Assembly: GCA_003142375.1 (NCBI GenBank)
Contig: PLME01000008.1
Location: forward strand, 1 to 64,000
From: Dehalococcoidia bacterium
GTDB lineage: Bacteria > Chloroflexota > Dehalococcoidia > GIF9 > UBA5629
Length of the DNA stretch: 64,000 nt
Reading direction: 5' to 3'
Below the pieces are notes generated by a model. The model saw only the letters and a list, made by a program, of their open reading frames with translations, was not told where the DNA came from and did not search any database. Shown piece after piece: positions 38,055 through 46,071 of this stretch. Both the position numbers and the translations under genes were made by a program. Within the stretch, counting starts at the first letter, position 1; the number at the start of each line of letters is the position of its first letter.

Positions 38055-38831
38055 ATGATTAAAATCGATCTTACGTGGAATGACAATGACGTGCTGCCGG
38101 ATAAGCTGCGGCCCGATGTCGAATTCCTTTTTTCCAGGATGAGCCAGGCCACTATCCGAATGGTAGATCCGAAGCCGGGTGACCGCATCCTGGATATAGG
38201 CTGCGGACGGGCCATGGATATAGTGGCCATGTCGAAATACGGCTCGATAGTGATCGGCGTGGAACCGTCATCGGTGATGCTTGAGCACGCACGCCAATCG
38301 CTCAAGTTGGACGGACATAGGACGGGGGTGTTGCAGGCTATCGCGGAGAGCATTCCTGTTGTCCCGGGGTCTATCGATAAAATAGTCTGCAAAGGCGCCC
38401 TTGACCATTTTGCAGACCCCGAGGGGGCTGTACGTCAGATGGCTGCCGCCATTAAACCAGCGGGTACAGCGGTAATTGCCATTGCTAACTTCGAAAGCCT
38501 GGGATTCAAAATCGGCAAATTGATTTTCAGCCTAAGAAAACTGTTTAACATACGCAATCCCTACAGCAGGCTTCCCTGGGAGATACCACCTGATCACACC
38601 ATGAAATTTGATTATGATGTTGTTGTCCGGATGGTGCGTAAGCATATGAGGGTGGAGGAAATATTGGGAGTATCGATGTTGTGCAGCATGCCCGGATGGG
38701 GAGACATGCTATCAACCTTTCCGCGTGTTTTGTCAGATAAGGTATTGGGAAGTCTCGATTGTGTTTCGCGTTATTTGCCGTTCTTAAGCGATGTGATTAT
38801 ATTAAAGTGTACTCGAAAACAGCCGGATTAA
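38055..38831 (+). CDS. Class I SAM-dependent methyltransferase
   Basis: A 258-residue methyltransferase with motif I DRILDIGCGRAMDIVA, the acidic residue at the end of strand 2 (VIGVEPSS), and VCKGALDHFADPEGAVRQM as the post-catalytic region. It is the type-11 (UbiE/small-molecule) branch. The substrate cannot be told. It ends 55 bases before the left end of the IS1595-type element at 38887, so its terminator or downstream operon may have been affected by insertion. Confidence 0.85.
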   Translation: MIKIDLTWNDNDVLPDKLRPDVEFLFSRMSQATIRMVDPKPGDRILDIGCGRAMDIVAMSKYGSIVIGVEPSSVMLEHARQSLKLDGHRTGVLQAIAESIPVVPGSIDKIVCKGALDHFADPEGAVRQMAAAIKPAGTAVIAIANFESLGFKIGKLIFSLRKLFNIRNPYSRLPWEIPPDHTMKFDYDVVVRMVRKHMRVEEILGVSMLCSMPGWGDMLSTFPRVLSDKVLGSLDCVSRYLPFLSDVIILKCTRKQPD

Positions 38832-38878
38832 AACCGAGCCGCTTTGAGCCGATTCTTAACGTGCAGTTAAGAGATATT

Positions 38879-38886
38879 AATTAATC
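38879..38886. repeat. Target-site duplication, left copy
   Basis: AATTAATC immediately left of the element; repeated exactly at 40882-40889. Eight-base duplications are typical of the IS1595 family. Confidence 0.9.
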
Positions 38887-38899
38887 CGGGATTATATAC

Positions 38900-38928
38900 T
38901 TGACACGGATTAGCTATCATGTTATATT
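38900..38928 (+). promoter_or_regulatory. Promoter inside the left IS end
   Basis: TTGACA (38900-38905), 17 bases, TATATT (38923-38928) reading toward the transposase. The -35 overlaps the inner part of the terminal inverted repeat, so transposase binding could repress it. The predicted transcript crosses the small antisense gene 38927-39085. Confidence 0.75.
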
Positions 38929-39085
38929 ACCCTTGTAATGAAGATTCTGAATCTGTTTTCGGTTTCTTGTCCTGAGAGAATTCGTCAATTTTCTCCCTCA
39001 GTTTTTCATGTAGTTTCGGGTGAAACACAGCCTTTGCTATTTCGTCTGTTGTCATGTTCTTCGGGTGTTTCTTACTTTTAGGCAT
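38927..39085 (-). CDS. Small basic/acidic protein divergent from the transposase
   Basis: A 52-residue frame, MPKSKKHPKNMTTDEIAKAV... ending KPKTDSESSLQG, opposite to the transposase. The two ATGs are 12 bases apart, with GGAG on each strand (39087-39096) serving as ribosome binding sites. Small MTTDE-type proteins of this form occur beside mobile-element genes elsewhere in my knowledge of such loci, but I cannot verify that here. It might be a regulator or an antitoxin-like passenger. Function unknown. Confidence 0.55.
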   Translation of the reverse strand: MPKSKKHPKNMTTDEIAKAVFHPKLHEKLREKIDEFSQDKKPKTDSESSLQG

Positions 39086-39097
39086 AGGAGTTCTCCA

Positions 39098-40012
39098 ATG
39101 AAAAAGATCGCAAAGAAAGAAGTGAAAAAAGACATCGATATGATGCGCTTGATGGCAAAGTATAACAACGAGGATGCTTGCCGTAATCTGCTGGAGAATC
39201 TACGCTGGCCGGACGGCGTGACTTGCCCCCGCTGCCAGAGCAAGGACATCCGTAATTCATACAGCCGTAATCAGTTTGATTGTGGTTCATGCGGTTATCA
39301 GTTCTCCGTAACCTCTAATACCATCTTCCATGATAGCCATCTCCCGCTTCCGAAGTGGTTCATAGCCATTTACATGATGATCGAGTCTAAGAAGGGCATA
39401 TCCGCCAATCAAATGAAGCGCACCCTTGATGTATCCTACAAGACGGCTTGGTACCTTTGCCACAGGATTCGCGCTGCCATGACAGAGATAAACCCGAAGC
39501 CTCTTAGTGGCATTGTTGAGATTGATGAGACCTGGGTAGGTGGTAAGAGGCAGCATGTTGGGCATGGCTACAAGGGAAACAAGGTAGTTGCTGCTGGTGC
39601 TGTTGAGCGCAACGGTGATACGAGACTTCAACGGATCGACAACCGCACCCACGAAACGCTTCACAACTTTATCAAGTCTGTGGTAGCACCCGATGCGGAA
39701 GCTATCTATACAGACGACTTTCCGACTTACAAAGGAATTGAGGACGAGGACACAAGGCACGAGTCTGTTAATCACAGTGCTGATGAGTGGGTTCGTGGTG
39801 ATGTCAATACGAACTCTATCGAGAACGTGTTTAGCCTCTTTAAGAGGTCTGTTATGGGTTCCTATCATAAGGTCTCTAAGAAGCATCTTGATGCTTACCT
39901 CGACGAATTGGAGTGGAGATTCAACAATCGTGAGAATCCGTACTTGTTTCGTGACACGCTTCTTAAACTCATTCATTCCGAAAACCTCGAATATAAGAAG
40001 CTAGTTACCTAA
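39098..40012 (+). CDS. IS1595-family transposase (ISXO2-like)
   Basis: A 304-residue DDE transposase. The N-terminal zinc ribbon has Cys43/Cys46 and Cys62/Cys65, followed by a helix-turn-helix (SANQMKRTLDVSYKTAWYL). The catalytic core has VEIDETWVGGKR, the second Asp in AIYTDDFPTY and the Asn/Glu region NSIENVFSLFKR. The ATG at 39098 has AGGAG seven bases upstream and is preferred to a GTG at 39020. It appears intact. Its last eight bases overlap the end of the convergent passenger gene. Confidence 0.95.
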   Translation: MKKIAKKEVKKDIDMMRLMAKYNNEDACRNLLENLRWPDGVTCPRCQSKDIRNSYSRNQFDCGSCGYQFSVTSNTIFHDSHLPLPKWFIAIYMMIESKKGISANQMKRTLDVSYKTAWYLCHRIRAAMTEINPKPLSGIVEIDETWVGGKRQHVGHGYKGNKVVAAGAVERNGDTRLQRIDNRTHETLHNFIKSVVAPDAEAIYTDDFPTYKGIEDEDTRHESVNHSADEWVRGDVNTNSIENVFSLFKRSVMGSYHKVSKKHLDAYLDELEWRFNNRENPYLFRDTLLKLIHSENLEYKKLVT

Positions 40013-40835
40013 GCGGTACCACATAAGACCCATTGCCTTTCAATATAATAGGTTTTGATATCTTGAACAAGCGGAATCCTTCTGAAGACCCTAATGGATA
40101 TATGTCAGTTATAATTTCCCTGAAATCCTCCTTAGTTAATCGGTCAGTCCATTCTAAATATAACTTACTATCGGGCAAGGTAGTAGGCGTAGTGGGCAGC
40201 AGCTTATTAAAATCAACATAGGCTTGTAGAGGCATACAAAATAACATAAATCCACTAGCTAATCCTTGTGGTTCCAAGCGCAATGGAAACTTTAGGTAAT
40301 CACCAAAAGAACGGTCATTTTCCTTTTCGATCATAGTCTTGAAGTCTAAAACAGTATTTTCCGGTGGTTCCCAAGAAGCAATAAATATATTCTGCTCATT
40401 ATCCACATTTTTGTTACCAGGTGATCTTATTCCCCATCTCATATTTGCCTGTATACTTTTCGTATTACTGGATGAATTGGTAATTGTAACGTGTGCCACT
40501 ATTAGCATCATTCCATTTTGAATATCTGGGGTACCTTCGAGATAATCCACATCAATGTCCAAATCACTATCCAGATGCTCAGTCGTGTTAGATTGGCTAC
40601 CATATGTACTCAATGACTGGTTAGACTGTGATCTCATATGCTGTTGGATAATAGGCCATATAAAATACCAAAGAGCAAAAAGCACAAATATTGCGAAAAT
40701 TATCCAGAAAAATATTAAGTGCATCCTTGCTGTTTTGGGCTGTGGATTAGGCATGGCCTGGCTCCTTAGAGTCAGAAACCCTACCATTGTTGCAATCAAT
40801 CCCAACGCTATAATGGCGAAGTCCGTTATAGACAT
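40005..40835 (-). CDS. Passenger membrane protein inside the IS element
   Basis: A 276-residue protein with two N-terminal membrane helices (about 6-25 and 42-66) and a large C-terminal soluble region that probably faces outside. No family was recognised. A TATAAT on the minus strand ends at 40844, about seven bases before the start codon, so the mRNA may be leaderless; the -35 is poor. It lies within the exact IS boundaries and shares the AT-rich composition, so it moved with the element. Function unknown. Confidence 0.6.
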   Translation of the reverse strand: MSITDFAIIALGLIATMVGFLTLRSQAMPNPQPKTARMHLIFFWIIFAIFVLFALWYFIWPIIQQHMRSQSNQSLSTYGSQSNTTEHLDSDLDIDVDYLEGTPDIQNGMMLIVAHVTITNSSSNTKSIQANMRWGIRSPGNKNVDNEQNIFIASWEPPENTVLDFKTMIEKENDRSFGDYLKFPLRLEPQGLASGFMLFCMPLQAYVDFNKLLPTTPTTLPDSKLYLEWTDRLTKEDFREIITDIYPLGSSEGFRLFKISKPIILKGNGSYVVPLR

Positions 40836-40881
40836 CACCAGCTATTATATCATGGCAATACGCTTCAAGTATATAATCCCG

Positions 40882-40889
40882 AATTAATC
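40882..40889. repeat. Target-site duplication, right copy
   Basis: AATTAATC immediately right of the inverted repeat; identical to 38879-38886. Confidence 0.9.
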
Positions 40890-41001
40890 AACATTATTAA
40901 CGAGGGAGGTTGCCATGGGACTAATGACGGTTCAGCAATTATAAGAAGATGATTGAACTGGCCGCCGGTATAACCCACCAATAACTATAAAGGAGATAAG
41001 C

Positions 41002-42135
41002 ATGGATTTCCGGTTTAGTGAAAAAGAAGAGCTATTGAGGGCCAAAGTCAGGAAGTTTGCCGAGGATAAACTTGCGCCGCTGGCGGTGGAGGCGGATGAG
41101 AGCGATGAGGTATCCTGGGAGATCGTGAAGCTTATGGCGGAACATGAACTATTCAAACTTACGGTGCCAGAGCAATATGGTGGCATAGGCATGAAGGCCA
41201 TGACCAATTGCATTCTCAGAGAAGAGCTGAGCAGAATATCCGTTCATGCCGACGTCTATTACGCCGAGGATGTACTCTGCACATATCCCATCAGCGTCTA
41301 TGGCACTGAGGAACAAAAGCGAAGGTACCTACCAGCCTTTGCCAGCGGCCAACATATCGGCAGCTTTGCGCTTACTGAGCCGGACGCAGGATCTGATGTT
41401 GGTAACCTAAAGGCTACGGCAGTTCCTGATGGCGATTCATATGTATTGAACGGGAGCAAGTGCTTCGCTTCAGTAGGGCCGTTTGCGCAGACATATCTTA
41501 CGTTTGCCAAGACAGACCCAGGAGCCGGCAGCAAGGGCATTTCGGCCTTTATTGTAGAAAAGGGGACACCCGGGTTCGAGGGCAAACAGATGAAGCTGAT
41601 GGGCCCTCATCCCATAGGTGAGATGACCTTCACTGATTGCAGGCTTCCTAAAGAGAACCTTTTGGGCAAAGAGGGTAAAGGCCTTGAAGTGGCTTTGAGC
41701 TCATTGGACAACGCTCGCATGGGCGTTGGAGCATCGGCGGTCGGAATGGCGCGCCGAGCATTTGAGGAAGCTGTCGCCTATTCGCGTAAACGTGTTGCTT
41801 TTGGGAAACCGATTTCTGAGTTTCAGTCTACTCAGTTTAAACTGGCGGATATGGCTTTGGATATCGATGCTGCGGCACTGCTGGTATACAGGGCCGCCTG
41901 GATGAAGGATGAAATTGGTGGCAGAGTTACCAAAGAATCATCCATGGCCAAATTATATGCTACTGAGATGGCGTGGCGCGTGGTGGACCAGGCACTACAG
42001 CTACATGGCGGTTATGGTGTAGTCAGAGGTATGCCTGTGGAGAAGCTCTACAGGGCTGTCAGACAGCCGAGGCTTTACGAGGGCACTACCGAAATCCAGA
42101 AAGTCGTTATTGCACGCCATATTCTCAACAGCTGA
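41002..42135 (+). CDS. Acyl-CoA dehydrogenase
   Basis: A 377-residue flavoprotein that introduces a double bond in acyl-CoA and passes electrons to an electron-transfer flavoprotein. The FAD/substrate signature [18 protein letters not shown] is near residues 127-144, [19 protein letters not shown] is near the C-terminus, and the catalytic Glu lies in [14 protein letters not shown] is eight bases before the ATG. A 112-base gap separates it from the IS element; short frames there end quickly and might be remnants of an interrupted gene. Confidence 0.95.
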   Translation: MDFRFSEKEELLRAKVRKFAEDKLAPLAVEADESDEVSWEIVKLMAEHELFKLTVPEQYGGIGMKAMTNCILREELSRISVHADVYYAEDVLCTYPISVYGTEEQKRRYLPAFASGQHIGSFALTEPDAGSDVGNLKATAVPDGDSYVLNGSKCFASVGPFAQTYLTFAKTDPGAGSKGISAFIVEKGTPGFEGKQMKLMGPHPIGEMTFTDCRLPKENLLGKEGKGLEVALSSLDNARMGVGASAVGMARRAFEEAVAYSRKRVAFGKPISEFQSTQFKLADMALDIDAAALLVYRAAWMKDEIGGRVTKESSMAKLYATEMAWRVVDQALQLHGGYGVVRGMPVEKLYRAVRQPRLYEGTTEIQKVVIARHILNS

Positions 42136-42171
42136 TAGAGCAGGTAGAATTGCCGGGAATCTAACAGCGGC

Positions 42172-42786
42172 TTATCTGGGGTTACCCAGGTAAAATAGCT
42201 TGTTAGCCGGGTTGCCTCCGTTGGATATGCAAAGGTACACTTTCTGGGACTCTGAAGCGACGGTAAATTTAAGCGTGCCGGTTTGTTTTTCACCTGGGCC
42301 GAAGCTGCGGTTGTAGAATCCGATACCGGAGGCGTTCATACTCTTATCCCAAAATACCAGATGATTGCTGTCAACTGCACAGAGTTTATATATCGAGTTA
42401 AATGATTGATCGCTAACCTCGTAACCAAATCCGAAAGGATAATTACTAGCCCCCGTATTTTGAATCGTTATACCTACCGTCACCGTACTGCCTGACCAAT
42501 CCACGCTATTAAGTGTATAGGACCAGTTGCCGATCGTCTGTGTGGCGGCATCCGCAGGTCCCGGTGTGGATGTTGTAGCAGTTGGCAGCGCGGTTGAGGC
42601 CGCCGGTGTAAATGTCTGCTGTACCCCGGCCGGAAAGCTTTGTATCCATTTTCTGACGGAAGCCCGAAAAGAATAAAAAGGTTCAACCTCTAAAAAAGAA
42701 AGTGTGAGAAGAATCACCACCAGCGCAAAAATAACCGAAATTACAGCACCTGTATTGGATTGATCCGACTGAGAGTTTCTGCTCAA
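42172..42786 (-). CDS. Membrane-anchored protein with DUF4352-like domain
   Basis: A 204-residue protein with an N-terminal membrane helix (about 13-31), a Thr/Pro/Ala linker and a C-terminal beta-sandwich (TIGNWSYTLNSVDWSGSTVTVGITIQNTG ... GEKQTGTLKFTV). The pattern NW-y-t-v-x8-v-x-v-x-i-x-N is that of telokin-like DUF4352 domains. It faces outside the cell. It precedes pilT on the same strand by 48 bases and may be part of the surface/pilus gene region. Function unknown. Confidence 0.65.
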   Translation of the reverse strand: MSRNSQSDQSNTGAVISVIFALVVILLTLSFLEVEPFYSFRASVRKWIQSFPAGVQQTFTPAASTALPTATTSTPGPADAATQTIGNWSYTLNSVDWSGSTVTVGITIQNTGASNYPFGFGYEVSDQSFNSIYKLCAVDSNHLVFWDKSMNASGIGFYNRSFGPGEKQTGTLKFTVASESQKVYLCISNGGNPANKLFYLGNPR

Positions 42787-42833
42787 TGTAAATTGCCTTG
42801 ATCAATAATTCCGTTGATTATACAGGTCAATCA

Positions 42834-43916
42834 TTAATGCTTGTAGGATTCGTAAATTCCCCGCAACTCCTCAAGCATATTTGTCCTCAGAAATGCCTGT
42901 TCTTCGCTGATAGTCCCCTTTACCAGAAGGTCGGCCAGTGCCTGGTTCAGAGTCTGCATCCCCTCTTTCTTGGAAACCTGTATGATGCTGTATAGTTGGT
43001 GAATACGGCCTTCGCGAATGGTGTTTCTGATCGGCATGTTGGCAATCATTATTTCACAGGCGGGGACCCTGCCTACGCCGTCAGCCCGGGGAACCAGTGT
43101 CTGGCAAACAATTGCGGACAGTACAAGACTGAGCTGGTTCCTGATTTGGTCCTGTTGAAGACCGGGGAACATGTCTACAATGCGGTTGATTGTTTGCGAT
43201 GCGTCGATAGTGTGCAAAGTGCCTAGGACTAGATGGCCGGTTTCGGCAGCCCTGACGGCTATGGTCATGGTATCCAGGTCGCGTATTTCACCCAGTACAA
43301 TGACGTCGGGATCATGCCGCAGCGCATGCATGAGAGCGGAACCAAATGAATCCGTATCTTCACCTATATCCCTCTGCAATATCAGGCTCAGTTTATTGGA
43401 ATAAACGAATTCTATGGGATCTTCAATTGTAATGACGTTGCATGCTTTGGTCACGTTCAGGTGCTCGATCATTGCCGCAATTGTGCTGGATTTTCCACTG
43501 CCGGTGGGTCCCGTCATTAAAATCAGGCCGGACGGCCTTAGTATCAGCCTTTTACAAATAGCTGGCAGGTTTAAGTTCTCAATGGTGGGGATGCCAAAAG
43601 GGATAAGCCTGATTGCGATGCTGACGGAAGATCTCTGTTGTAATACGTTGACCCTGCACCGGGTTAACCCCGGGATGCTGTAGGCAAAATCCAACTCATG
43701 ATGCTTATTATATGCTTCCCTTCTCTCAGGGTTGGCGATTTCGTCAAGATAACCTTCAACTTCTTTAGGCGATAGCGGTTTCAGTTCCTCGACCGGGGTC
43801 AAATTGCCGTCGATACGCAGGGTGGGTTTGGATGAGACTGTCAAATGTAAGTCCGACGCCCTGTACTGGATGGCCAACTCAAGCAACTCCTTCATTCTCA
43901 TCAGACTCAGATCCAT
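42834..43916 (-). CDS. pilT: Type IV pilus retraction ATPase PilT
   Basis: A 360-residue hexameric secretion-type ATPase that drives pilus retraction. Walker A is GPTGSGKSST, the Asp box is TIEDPIEFVY, Walker B is VIVLGEIRDLDT and the His box TGHLVLGTLHT. The N-terminal PAS-like region (LELAIQYRASDLHLTVSSKP) is typical of PilT. No PilB or PilC is in the window. A pilin-like gene lies 1.3 kb upstream. Confidence 0.94.
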   Translation of the reverse strand: MDLSLMRMKELLELAIQYRASDLHLTVSSKPTLRIDGNLTPVEELKPLSPKEVEGYLDEIANPERREAYNKHHELDFAYSIPGLTRCRVNVLQQRSSVSIAIRLIPFGIPTIENLNLPAICKRLILRPSGLILMTGPTGSGKSSTIAAMIEHLNVTKACNVITIEDPIEFVYSNKLSLILQRDIGEDTDSFGSALMHALRHDPDVIVLGEIRDLDTMTIAVRAAETGHLVLGTLHTIDASQTINRIVDMFPGLQQDQIRNQLSLVLSAIVCQTLVPRADGVGRVPACEIMIANMPIRNTIREGRIHQLYSIIQVSKKEGMQTLNQALADLLVKGTISEEQAFLRTNMLEELRGIYESYKH

Positions 43917-44130
43917 CCTGCTATATTTAATAAATGTAGGGTTATTCTATACTGCAAACCTTTGGTTGGCAAGCAGATTATGGAATTGACTGGCTACACA
44001 GGATAACAATGCTGTCGCATATGAGCAAGTGAAAGGATGTAGAAGGAAAAATCTGGGATTTTTAGATTTGCATTCTTAAGAGGATAAATGCTGAGGGGGA
44101 TGACTTAAAAGAGAGCCATGACTGAGCGGA

Positions 44131-44763
44131 CTACTTTCCGGTATAGCAGTGGCCCAAACCGCCAAAGCAGGCGCTTTTCTGCCGGTTCACCGTGTTTGAA
44201 GAATCATTGCCCGACCCATTATTGGATGAACTAGTTCCAGCGGAGCTGCCATTGCCTGTATTGCCAGTATCGATAGATTGGCTACCGGAACTGCCGTTGC
44301 CGCCGCCGGTACTGCTATTAGCTACACCGGTATTGCCGCTGGTGCCGCTGCCGGTGCCGCCGGCGTTGCTATCAGCATCATTGTTGCTGGCAACGTCGCT
44401 ACTGGTGCTGGCGGAATCTGGATTGCTGCTATCGCTGCCAGTGCCATAACCGCCGCTGCTGTTTCCGGCATTACTGCCGGTCCCCGAAAGGGAACCATTG
44501 CTTGAACCACTTGCTTGGCTGGGACTTGCTGATTGGGATTCCAATTTAATCTTGTCCTGGAGAGCGCCGGCGCTAACTGTCTGTGCTGAAATTGAGTCAG
44601 CGCTATACCCACCGGATGAGAAAAACATGACAGCGCAAATAAAGGCAGCAAAAGTCAGCAAGCCGACGATGATTGTGAGTCCACCATGTAGCAATTTGCC
44701 TATACTAAAAGTGGGAGGGCTTGCTGGCATATTACTTCTACCGCGTCCGGGCGCATTACTCAT
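44131..44763 (-). CDS. Ser/Gly/Asn-rich low-complexity membrane protein with Cys tail
   Basis: A 210-residue protein. The N-terminal helix (about 24-50) is preceded by a basic segment and could act as a membrane anchor or signal. Residues about 75-190 are almost pure Ser/Gly/Asn/Asp/Thr, resembling a flexible glycosylated linker. The C-terminus ends SACFGGLGHCYTGK, with a possible Cys pair. It lies between pilT and a prepilin, so it may be displayed on the surface. No family recognised. Confidence 0.65.
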   Translation of the reverse strand: MSNAPGRGRSNMPASPPTFSIGKLLHGGLTIIVGLLTFAAFICAVMFFSSGGYSADSISAQTVSAGALQDKIKLESQSASPSQASGSSNGSLSGTGSNAGNSSGGYGTGSDSSNPDSASTSSDVASNNDADSNAGGTGSGTSGNTGVANSSTGGGNGSSGSQSIDTGNTGNGSSAGTSSSNNGSGNDSSNTVNRQKSACFGGLGHCYTGK

Positions 44764-44914
44764 ATTTCTAGCTTACTCTGCTCGGGCAGTATATTAAATC
44801 CCCTGATAGTACCCGGGCCTTTAGTACTTTGGTACTAAATCACGATCGCGGATTGTGGTTTAACAGTACAAAAGACGCATGTTGAGAAACGCGGGCCAGC
44901 CCGGAATATGCGGG

Positions 44915-45223
44915 TCACGGATAAGATGTTTGTGTCACTTTACCCGTGCTGTCGATAGTGTAGGTGCCGTGCGGAGTCCCCAGGAAATAAGGCGACAGCT
45001 GAGAAGTATTGGTGGGCGCTACGCCTGCATTGTCAAACATGAAAACAGATACTGCTGTCTGAACGTTGGACAGTTCGGTTGCCGCCGTCTCGTTCAACCC
45101 GGCCCCAATATATCTGGTGAGGTTGAGTACAACAACCGCCGCCAGAACGCCGAGTATCGAGATTACCACGAGAAGCTCGATAAGAGTAAAACCTTTTTCT
45201 GTTGACCTGATACCTGCAATCAT
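44915..45223 (-). CDS. Type IV prepilin-like protein
   Basis: A 102-residue pilin with the class III signal EKGFTLIELLVVISILGVLA: cleavage is expected after Gly11, before Phe12, and Glu16 is the conserved +5 residue. The mature C-terminal globular part is short, suggesting a minor pilin or pseudopilin rather than a major pilin. No prepilin peptidase is in the window. It shares the region with pilT. Confidence 0.88.
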   Translation of the reverse strand: MIAGIRSTEKGFTLIELLVVISILGVLAAVVVLNLTRYIGAGLNETAATELSNVQTAVSVFMFDNAGVAPTNTSQLSPYFLGTPHGTYTIDSTGKVTQTSYP

Positions 45224-45388
45224 TATATTTTATATACTCTGATTAATCCCCTTTTGCACTATAAAATGTTTCAGGACTGATGTAAATAGCGATTAAGTAC
45301 GAGGTCCACCCGGACTAAGGTAATAGGTGTGAATGAGGGACCAGCTTACCAAGCCGTAACTTTGAGCTTAGATTTATGGTGAGTTGGT

Positions 45389-45754
45389 CTATGACATTTG
45401 CTGCTTAAATGCTTCGAACGAAACGATCTGGACATGGTCATTAGGAAAAGGAGGCAACTCTGCCGGCAATTTTCCCCTGACCTGCCAGGTAAAACGCACT
45501 AAATCTGTAAATTCCTGTGGCGACTCGGCTTTAACTATCCTGTTGTCGGAGAGCCATACAGCCAGCGGGTAATTGTGATCAAAATAGGCGGCGCCCAGGT
45601 AGTGGTCTATATCAAAATCATGTTTTAGATTGAATCTATCGTATAGTGGGTGGACGCTCCAATTCCCATTATTGTAATGAACTGGTACTGCGGGAGGCTC
45701 ATACAGGCCCGGCCGTGGGCTTGCATATGTCCACTCAGGAACTCCATTGCTCAT
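45389..45754 (-). CDS. Hypothetical protein, unknown
   Basis: A 121-residue protein with many aromatic and acidic residues: PEWTYASPRPGLYEPPAVP, then LYDRFNLKHDFDIDHYLGAAYFDH, then PQEFTDLVRFTWQVRGKLP. It has no signal peptide or membrane helix and no recognised family. The ATG at 45754 with GGGGTGAGGGG upstream is preferred to a TTG at 45772. Function unknown. Confidence 0.5.
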   Translation of the reverse strand: MSNGVPEWTYASPRPGLYEPPAVPVHYNNGNWSVHPLYDRFNLKHDFDIDHYLGAAYFDHNYPLAVWLSDNRIVKAESPQEFTDLVRFTWQVRGKLPAELPPFPNDHVQIVSFEAFKQQMS

Positions 45755-45916
45755 CCCCTCACCCCCTAACAATTAAATGTGACTGCCCAACTTTGGATTT
45801 ACAGCATTAGAATATCATAGAGGACAGGCAAACTCAATCCTAAAATTGACTATATGATATTGAAGCAAATGGCGACTGCCTGGGGGAACTTAGATAAAAG
45901 GGCGCCTGGATATTAT

Positions 45917-45991
45917 TGGAGCGGGAGACGGGATTCGAACCCGCGACAGCCTGCTTGGAAGGCAGGAACTCTTCCGCTGAGTTACTCCCGC
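45917..45991 (-). tRNA. tRNA-Gly (TCC)
   Basis: The acceptor pairs GCGGGAG with CTCCCGC, and the anticodon loop is CTTCCAA with anticodon TCC. The discriminator is T, and CCA is encoded at 45919-45917. T-arm GGGTTCGAATCCC is intact. Confidence 0.95.
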
Positions 45992-46071
45992 AAAGTGAAT
46001 TCATTTTAACCTCCGAATACCCTGTTGTCAAAGCATTCAGACCATGCGGGAGAAACTCAGTTTAATAGCCG

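Larger units (their letters stand above)
38887..40881. mobile_element. Complete IS1595-family (ISXO2-like) element with two extra genes
   Basis: A 1,995-base element bounded by 17-base perfect inverted repeats, CGGGATTATATACTTGA at 38887-38903 and its complement at 40865-40881, and flanked by 8-base direct duplications AATTAATC. It carries a small minus-strand gene (38927-39085), the transposase (39098-40012) and a convergent membrane-protein gene (40005-40835). Its base composition is AT-richer than the flanking genes. The perfect ends and duplication indicate a recent insertion. Confidence 0.92.

Noticed and set aside
38900-38928. The promoter within the IS read as belonging to the methyltransferase gene region
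   Set aside because: It lies inside the element ends and points toward the transposase, so it moves with the element.
39020-39097. GTG start for the IS transposase with 26 extra residues
   Set aside because: It has no ribosome-binding site and the extension runs antisense to the small gene; ATG 39098 fits AGGAG and the family N-terminus.
40915-40990. Short frame between the IS and the acyl-CoA dehydrogenase
   Set aside because: Only about 10-15 codons in each frame with stops; possibly a remnant of an interrupted gene, but not supportable as one.
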